From CAYVAP01 sp964343195 (lineage in GTDB: Bacteria > Bacteroidota > Bacteroidia > J057): a stretch of DNA of 64,000 bases. The stretch lies in NCBI GenBank assembly GCA_964343195.1, contig CAYFIR010000015.1:1-64000 (forward strand), in the 5' to 3' direction. The notes under the pieces were generated by a model, which saw only the letters and a program-made list of their open reading frames with translations, searched no databases and had not been told where the DNA came from. Below, in pieces: positions 58,818 to 64,000 of this stretch. How positions within the stretch are numbered: position 1 is the first letter of the stretch; every line of letters begins with the position of its first letter. The translations under genes and the position numbers were made by a program.

Positions 58818-60542
58818 TTAATATTGCACCATAGAAGCACCAAAGGTGGTCCCTTCCAGGCCGACGGTGAGGTCCTGGTTCAGGTTGATGGTTTGAATGC
58901 CGTCGTTGTGGGCTGTATGCCAGACAAAGCTGTGGAATTGGCCCTTGACTGTTACCGGGGTGTTGACGGGAATCCAGTAGCTCTTGGATTGACCTACCGG
59001 CAGGCTACCGGTGTCAAATCTCTTTACGTCGCCTCCGTCGTTGTAGGTGATCTCAAACTTTCCGGCAAAAGCCCCATTGCAGAGCAGGGTCAGTTTACGC
59101 ATAGGGGTCGTGGAACTGGCTGGACCTTCCGAAACGAACTGGGCATCCCACATGGCGCCATAGGTTTTGAAGGTCTTCTTGTCATGCTCATCGGTAAAAG
59201 TGATACCGCTGATTTCCTTGATGAATTGATAATTGGAGCCGTCCCAGTATTCAGCTTTAATCTTGACGGTATGATCCACCGGGATTGAGAAAAACTGGGA
59301 TTGGCCTGCCATCAGCATTCTGGACTGATCCACGGAAGGTAGATATCCCTCCTCTGGTGTTTGGCTTACCAGAGTAAACCTGGCATTATACCCGCCCTGG
59401 TTGAATACAACGATCTGAGCCATGGCCTCTCGTTCCCTGGCCCCGTACATCTTCTGGATCCCCACTATGTCATAGGGACTCAGGTAGTTGCTACGGGAGA
59501 CCGAGTAGCAGTAATTCATCACGGATTCATTGTCGCAAGGGGTAACGTAGGTGTCTCCTTCAGTACCCTGGGGTTCTTTCCAGCATCCGCAATCTTCACG
59601 GTTGTGCTCGTGAGCTATTCCAAGTGCATGGCCAAATTCATGGATGGCAATGATTTTGATGCCTTTTTCCAGGCCATGGTTGATTCGATAGCCACTCCCC
59701 CAGTGTACCAGGTCAAAATCGAGAACCATGCCATTCTCTTTTCCATTCAGGTACATCCCAAGGCCTTTTGTATGTGGACTATTGTCCGGATTATCATCGA
59801 CCTGGATTCTGATACCCTGGGAATAATCCTGGCAGGTGCCCCACCCGGTGAAGTTGATATCGGCTACATCGCCCCAGGTTCCCTGTATAGCTTCCTTCAC
59901 CCATTGGCGATGCTGGGAATAGGCTGGGTCATCGTCTTCCCAGCATACATTGATATCATTGATCAGCCAGAGGCTGCTGGATTCCGAGACCAGATCATCG
60001 GGTTGATTTGTCGCAGTGATGAACCTGAATTTTTGGTTGTCACCACCCCAAATCTCCCATTGGTGGATCTGCGCGCCAGGAGAAGCAGACACCTGGGATA
60101 CATCCAGGGCTTTTCCGCTGTGTTTGGCCACGATGCTGACATAGCCTCCCCCTACATCCTGCAGTTTGAACTTCTGGTTGTCATTGCCCCAGATTTCCCA
60201 TTGATGGATCAGTGCGCCGTTTTCGCTGGAAACGCCGGAGACATCGATGGCTTTGCCGCTGTGTTTGGCCACCAGGTAAAAGTAGCCTTCGCCCGCATCC
60301 TGCAAGCGGAAGATCTGGTTGTCCTGCTCGGTTCTGTGGTTTTGGATGAGCACCGTACCATTGTCCGTGTTTCGGTCGGGAACTTCCAGATACAGGCTAC
60401 TGTGCTTAGCCTGGATGAAAAATTCCTGGCCCTCGGTAAATTGTCCAAATAGGTCCATGCCAGGCAGGAGGAAAAAGCCCAGGATGGTTAAGGCAATACG
60501 CCAGGATGTCGTGTGAATGAAAGCTTTCATGTCAGGTTTCAT
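58818..60542 (-). CDS. Secreted ricin-lectin zinc metallopeptidase with C-terminal beta domains
   Basis: A 574-residue secreted enzyme; ATG 60542 (MKPDMKAF) or 60530 starts a signal peptide ending LPGMDLFGQ. Residues ~35-165 are a ricin-type beta-trefoil lectin with repeated QxF/QxW motifs (DNQIFRLQDAGEGYFYLVAK, HQWEIWGNDNQKFKL, HQWEIWGGDNQKFRF). Next is a metzincin peptidase with the zinc motif AIHEFGHALGIAHEHNRED (HExxHxxGxxH) and downstream SVMNYCYS with its Met-turn. Two similar beta domains follow (AQIVVFNQGGYNARFTLV..., LTLLCNGAFAGKFEITYND...), whose pattern, ending TYGAMWDAQF or TTFGASMV, recalls domain 4 of cholesterol-dependent cytolysins; that is a resemblance only. It probably binds glycans and cuts proteins outside the cell. 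Confidence 0.88.
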   Translation of the reverse strand: MKPDMKAFIHTTSWRIALTILGFFLLPGMDLFGQFTEGQEFFIQAKHSSLYLEVPDRNTDNGTVLIQNHRTEQDNQIFRLQDAGEGYFYLVAKHSGKAIDVSGVSSENGALIHQWEIWGNDNQKFKLQDVGGGYVSIVAKHSGKALDVSQVSASPGAQIHQWEIWGGDNQKFRFITATNQPDDLVSESSSLWLINDINVCWEDDDPAYSQHRQWVKEAIQGTWGDVADINFTGWGTCQDYSQGIRIQVDDNPDNSPHTKGLGMYLNGKENGMVLDFDLVHWGSGYRINHGLEKGIKIIAIHEFGHALGIAHEHNREDCGCWKEPQGTEGDTYVTPCDNESVMNYCYSVSRSNYLSPYDIVGIQKMYGAREREAMAQIVVFNQGGYNARFTLVSQTPEEGYLPSVDQSRMLMAGQSQFFSIPVDHTVKIKAEYWDGSNYQFIKEISGITFTDEHDKKTFKTYGAMWDAQFVSEGPASSTTPMRKLTLLCNGAFAGKFEITYNDGGDVKRFDTGSLPVGQSKSYWIPVNTPVTVKGQFHSFVWHTAHNDGIQTINLNQDLTVGLEGTTFGASMVQY

Positions 60543-60645
60543 ATTCGGGTTGGTTTTTGATGAAAAAAATGGATAGAACGCCGGGCGGACCGGGCATTCG
60601 TTTCCAGATGATTCCAAGGTCCGATCTGGCAGGAACCACTTCTTT

Positions 60646-60690
60646 CACCTATTCCCCATCGACAAAAAAATCCTAGCACCTATTTTGCAC
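60646..60690 (-). promoter_or_regulatory. Shared 45-bp upstream element, copy 4
   Basis: CACCTATTCCCCAT (60646-60659), then AAATCCTAGCACC (60668-60680) and TATTTTGCA (60681-60689). It lies 104-148 bases upstream of the metallopeptidase start at 60542 and 39 bases past the stop of the HTCS gene. The middle (CGACAAAAA) is diverged while the two outer blocks are kept, which marks them as the functional parts. Confidence 0.75.
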
Positions 60691-60728
60691 AGGGCTTGAA
60701 ATGGAAGTCGTAAATTTCTGAATAACAG

Positions 60729-63700
60729 CTACTTGCGTATTGCACTCGGTGTATAGCCAAATTCTTCCGAAAAAGCGCGGCTGAAGTAGCTGGGGTCACT
60801 GAAGCCGACCGCATAGGCGACCTCCGAGACATGCTGCTCGCTGCTTTGTAGCAGCCTCACCGCCTCTTGCAGGCGTATCAGGCGGATAAACTGACTGGGC
60901 GTCTTACCCACCAGGGCCTTGAGCTTGCGGTTGACCTGGGTGTTGCTCAGCCTGGCCGCACGGCAGAGGTCGTTTACGCCCAGTTGGGGATCATCCAGGC
61001 GCTTGTGGATGGCCTGTATCAGCTTTTGGAGAAAGGCTTCGTCCGGACCAGGGGTCTTTTTCTGGACGATTTCCTGGAATACTGCTCCCCCGCCAGCGTA
61101 GCGGGCCTTGAGGGCCTGCCGCAACTCCCGCAGCTTTTCCAGCCGGATGAAGAGCTCTTCCTTTTCGAAGGGTTTGGTGAGGTAGGCATCGGCGCCGCCC
61201 CGCAGGCCGGTCAGGCGGTCTTCCTGCGTGCCTCGTGCCGTGAGCAGGATGATGGGGATGTGGCTGCTGCGTTCGTCCTGCTTCAGTCTTTCGCAGACCT
61301 CAAAGCCATCCATGCCAGGCATCATCACATCGCTGATGACGATGTCGGGGATTACCTCCAGTACGCGGTCCAGGCCCGCCTGTCCGTTGCGCTCGACGTG
61401 GATGTGGTAGCGCGCCTGCAGCAGCCCGGTGATGTAGGTGGCTACATCGGCATTGTCTTCAATAAGGACGAGTACGGGTTTTTCTGCGGCAACCTCGGTC
61501 GGGGGTAGCGCTGCGGCAGTTTCAGGGCTGGGGGAGGGCTGTGAGGTCAGCTCCTGCGGCGCAGGAAGATCGGCAGTCCTCCGGACTGGCAGGCGCACGG
61601 TAAAGGTACTGCCTTGTCCCAGTTGACTCTGCACCGAGATTTCGCCCTCCATCAACTGCACCAACTCGCGCGTGAGGGAGAGCCCGATGCCCGTGCCTTC
61701 GCCCTTGCGGGTAGCAGAGGTATCTGTCTGATAAAAACGGTCAAAGATCCGTTGCAGGTCTTCAGCAGCCATGCCGATGCCGGTATCCTGTACCTTGAGG
61801 CGGAGCCAGGGTTGGCCTTTTGCCTCTTCCAGGGCGGCGTGGAGGACAATCTTTCCACTCTCTGGAGTGAACTTCAAGGCATTGGAGAGCAGGTTATAGA
61901 CGATGTGCTGGATTTTGGCTTCGTCATAGTCCATGACCAACGCTTCTACCTCTGGGTAAAAGAGCAGGCGGATGTCTTTGTCCTGGGCCATGGAGAAGAA
62001 AGATTCGGTCAGGTATTCGAGAAAGGGGATGATGTCGCCCTGCACCAGGGTAAGTTGGAGCTTGCCTGATTCCAGTTTGGAGAGGTCCAGCATCTGATTG
62101 ATCAGACGCAGCAGGTTTTGGCTGTTGCGCCGGATCAGGTCACGCTCCTTGCTGTGCCCCCGGATCTGGTCCACCATTCCAAGGATAACGGTCAGGGGGG
62201 TGCGAAACTCATGGGTGATGTTGGCGTAGAGCCGGGCTTTGGCTTCGTCCAGTTCCTGGAGTTGAAGGGCCTGGGCCTCGGCCGCCTCGGCCCTCAGGTT
62301 GACCTCACGCAGATGCGCCCGGGCCCGCTCGGTCCGGAGCAGGCGGCGGCGCTGCAAGCGGTCCAAAGCAAAAAGAGCCAACAGGAAGAGCAGGCCGTAG
62401 CCAAAAAAGGCCCAGAGAGTCTGCCACCAGGGCGCCCGGATGACCACTTCCATGGTGGCGGTTTCATGGCTCCATACGCCGTCCGGATTGGCGGCCTGCA
62501 CCTGAAAGGTATATCGGCCCGGCGGTAGGTTGGGGTATATGGCTAGGCGCTGCGAGCCGACCTCCCGCCATTCTGATTCGTATGGTGCCAACCTGTATCG
62601 AAAGCTATTGGCCTCAGGCTGCGTAAAGTCTAATCCCATGAATTCAAATGTCAGGTCATTCTGGTCATGGGCAAAGGACTTCCCCCCCGCATTAATTCGA
62701 TATTGGTTGGCCCCTTCACCAGGAAGGGCGTGGTATACCTGGTCAAACACCTTCAGGCTATGAATAACCGGTCGAGGGGCTACCGTATCATCCCGAACCA
62801 GGTTGGGATCAATCTGTAGAATGCCCCCATTGCCCCCAAACCACAACTTGCCATCGGGCAGGGCTATGGTAGCAAGGGGATAAAACTCATGGATGGAAGG
62901 GGTCTTGCTGAGCGGAAAGGTCCGTATGCGGGTATTTCCTTGTTCCATCCAGGCGATGCCCTGGGTAGTAGCAATCCACAAGCGCCCCAGGGAGTCCTTG
63001 CTCAGGCTAAAAACCATGCTGCCGGGCAGGCCATCGGCCTGGGTAAACTTCGTATACGTCTGGTCGAGTGGGTTACATTTCAGCAATCCCAGGCCATTGG
63101 TCCCCAACCATAGCGCCTCGGGTCCAAGGGATAAAATGGCTTCGACATTGTAGCCAGTCAGGACGGTTTCAATCTCCCGGGATTGGACATCCAAATGAAA
63201 TAGACCTACAGGTGTCCCCAACCACACCTTGGTTCCCTGATCGGGTACGATGGCGCGCACCCCTGGAAAGGGACCGGGCAATTGCGTGGGGGGAACTTGT
63301 GTAGGGTCGGATTGGCCCTCCCAATAGAAGAGCCCTTGTGGAGTACCCACCCAGATCGTTCCCGCCTCGTCCTGATAGATGGCATCGACTGGAAAGCTAC
63401 GCTTAGGGTCAGGTTGGGGAAACTGACGCAAGCGTTCAGTCGACAGGTCAATCTGAACGAGGCCATGGTGGCCGGTTCCTATCAGCAGATGCCTGGGGTC
63501 TTGCTGGTACAGAGACAGCACCATTTCTGAATTGCGCCCCCGCTCCGGCACGCTCCGGCCTGGTTCAAACAGGCGGCTTTTGCCCCCGTTGGGGTCGAGG
63601 CGTTCCAGTCCGGCCCAGGTTCCGGCCCATATTTGCCCCTGCGCATCTTGCAGCAAAGCCTCTGGATGCCAGTCATGCAGTTGGGGTTTCCCCGGGACAC

Positions 63701-64000
63701 TTTGTCCGATGAGATCGAAGGCCGCGGGCTGAAGACGGAAATGGTTCAGCCCATTCCAGGTACTGACCCAAAGTCCCTGCTGGGTATCTTCGAAAATGGA
63801 CCAGATAGCCAGATCGGTAAGCCCCTGCTCTGCCGCTGCCCCTTGGGAAAAGTGGGTAATGGCACCGGTCTCCAGGTTGTAGCAATCCAGCCCCCCCAGA
63901 AAGTTTCCGATCCAGAGGTTGCCGTGGGCATCCTCGTGCAAAAAACGAATGCCTCCCCCCGCACCCGAGCGCGTACGCAGCTCAGGCCAACGGTGGCCTT
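60729..64000 (-). CDS. HTCS hybrid two-component regulator, 5' end outside the window
   Basis: The C-terminal ~1090 residues of a hybrid two-component system protein; the frame is still open at 64000, so the start is beyond the window and the TTG near 63941 is not the true start. From the N-side: a two-component regulator propeller in the periplasm (repeats such as GNLWIGNFLGGL, GTIWVGTPQGL, GRLWIATTQGI), a Y_Y_Y domain (~62450-62640), one helix (~62350-62430), a histidine kinase (THEFRTPLTVI, NLLSNALKF, DTGIGMAAED, GTGIGLSLTREL), a receiver (ISDVMMPGMDGFEV) and an AraC-type DNA-binding domain (VAYAVGFSDPSYFSRAFSEEFG). HTCS proteins usually sense glycans and turn on nearby operons. Here the neighbours are secreted proteins that share a 45-bp element, which may be its target. 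Confidence 0.93.
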   Translation of the reverse strand, partial: GHRWPELRTRSGAGGGIRFLHEDAHGNLWIGNFLGGLDCYNLETGAITHFSQGAAAEQGLTDLAIWSIFEDTQQGLWVSTWNGLNHFRLQPAAFDLIGQSVPGKPQLHDWHPEALLQDAQGQIWAGTWAGLERLDPNGGKSRLFEPGRSVPERGRNSEMVLSLYQQDPRHLLIGTGHHGLVQIDLSTERLRQFPQPDPKRSFPVDAIYQDEAGTIWVGTPQGLFYWEGQSDPTQVPPTQLPGPFPGVRAIVPDQGTKVWLGTPVGLFHLDVQSREIETVLTGYNVEAILSLGPEALWLGTNGLGLLKCNPLDQTYTKFTQADGLPGSMVFSLSKDSLGRLWIATTQGIAWMEQGNTRIRTFPLSKTPSIHEFYPLATIALPDGKLWFGGNGGILQIDPNLVRDDTVAPRPVIHSLKVFDQVYHALPGEGANQYRINAGGKSFAHDQNDLTFEFMGLDFTQPEANSFRYRLAPYESEWREVGSQRLAIYPNLPPGRYTFQVQAANPDGVWSHETATMEVVIRAPWWQTLWAFFGYGLLFLLALFALDRLQRRRLLRTERARAHLREVNLRAEAAEAQALQLQELDEAKARLYANITHEFRTPLTVILGMVDQIRGHSKERDLIRRNSQNLLRLINQMLDLSKLESGKLQLTLVQGDIIPFLEYLTESFFSMAQDKDIRLLFYPEVEALVMDYDEAKIQHIVYNLLSNALKFTPESGKIVLHAALEEAKGQPWLRLKVQDTGIGMAAEDLQRIFDRFYQTDTSATRKGEGTGIGLSLTRELVQLMEGEISVQSQLGQGSTFTVRLPVRRTADLPAPQELTSQPSPSPETAAALPPTEVAAEKPVLVLIEDNADVATYITGLLQARYHIHVERNGQAGLDRVLEVIPDIVISDVMMPGMDGFEVCERLKQDERSSHIPIILLTARGTQEDRLTGLRGGADAYLTKPFEKEELFIRLEKLRELRQALKARYAGGGAVFQEIVQKKTPGPDEAFLQKLIQAIHKRLDDPQLGVNDLCRAARLSNTQVNRKLKALVGKTPSQFIRLIRLQEAVRLLQSSEQHVSEVAYAVGFSDPSYFSRAFSEEFGYTPSAIRK

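Overview
The window looks like chromosome of a Bacteroidota bacterium, most likely a marine or aquatic relative of the Saprospiria (Lewinella/Phaeodactylibacter type). The reasons are several proteins ending in a type IX secretion (T9SS) sorting tail, a hybrid one-protein two-component regulator (HTCS), a GT3-type (eukaryote-like) glycogen synthase, FtsX-like permeases without a neighbouring ATPase, almost no Shine-Dalgarno sequences, and a GC content a little above 50%. The placement below phylum is inference. No rRNA, tRNA, CRISPR array, insertion sequence or phage gene was seen.

Layout. 1-314 is an array of small hairpins with 3-base loops. 315-6153 (minus strand) holds an FAD oxidoreductase and a probable four-gene operon (unknown small protein, ankyrin protein, secreted RCC1/PKD T9SS protein, glycine-zipper membrane protein). 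6415-6852 is a cyclophilin. 7011-11149 (minus) is the dabB-dabA inorganic carbon pump. 11703-15572 is a large fusion of 7TM sensor, histidine kinase, receiver and nucleotide cyclase. 15641-18789 (minus) has an ATP-dependent DNA ligase and a GT-C glycosyltransferase. 19088-23642 (plus) is a compact cluster of a PLP enzyme, a DUF1611 P-loop protein, a QueC/MurL-like PP-loop ATPase and a creatininase-family amidase; the last three genes overlap and the pathway is not one I recognise. 23911-31367 has an acyl-CoA synthetase, two small genes, glycogen synthase and an FtsX-like permease. 31719-37877 (minus) is a marR-tolC-adaptor-RND efflux operon with palindromic candidate operators and a terminator. 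38175-44557 has a Tat-exported aminotransferase, an AEC transporter and metH.

44886-47088 looks like a small conflict/immunity locus: a helix-turn-helix gene overlapping a nucleotidyltransferase (AbiE-like toxin-antitoxin layout) behind a perfect palindrome, and, divergently, an EAD11-SLOG effector-like protein. 47071-49329 is an RND/MMPL-family exporter.

49746-60542 (minus) is an island of secreted proteins: two T9SS proteins, a YadA-head/S74-chaperone adhesin with nineteen 45-bp units and G-tracts, a small exported protein lying between 211-bp direct repeats, and a ricin-lectin metallopeptidase. An HTCS regulator (60729 to the window end, truncated) lies directly upstream. Four of the transcription units carry the same ~45-bp element upstream of the start, which suggests one regulon, perhaps run by that HTCS.

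The best candidates for something undescribed are the 19088-23642 cluster, the EAD11-SLOG/NTase locus and the four-copy element with its secreted-protein regulon.
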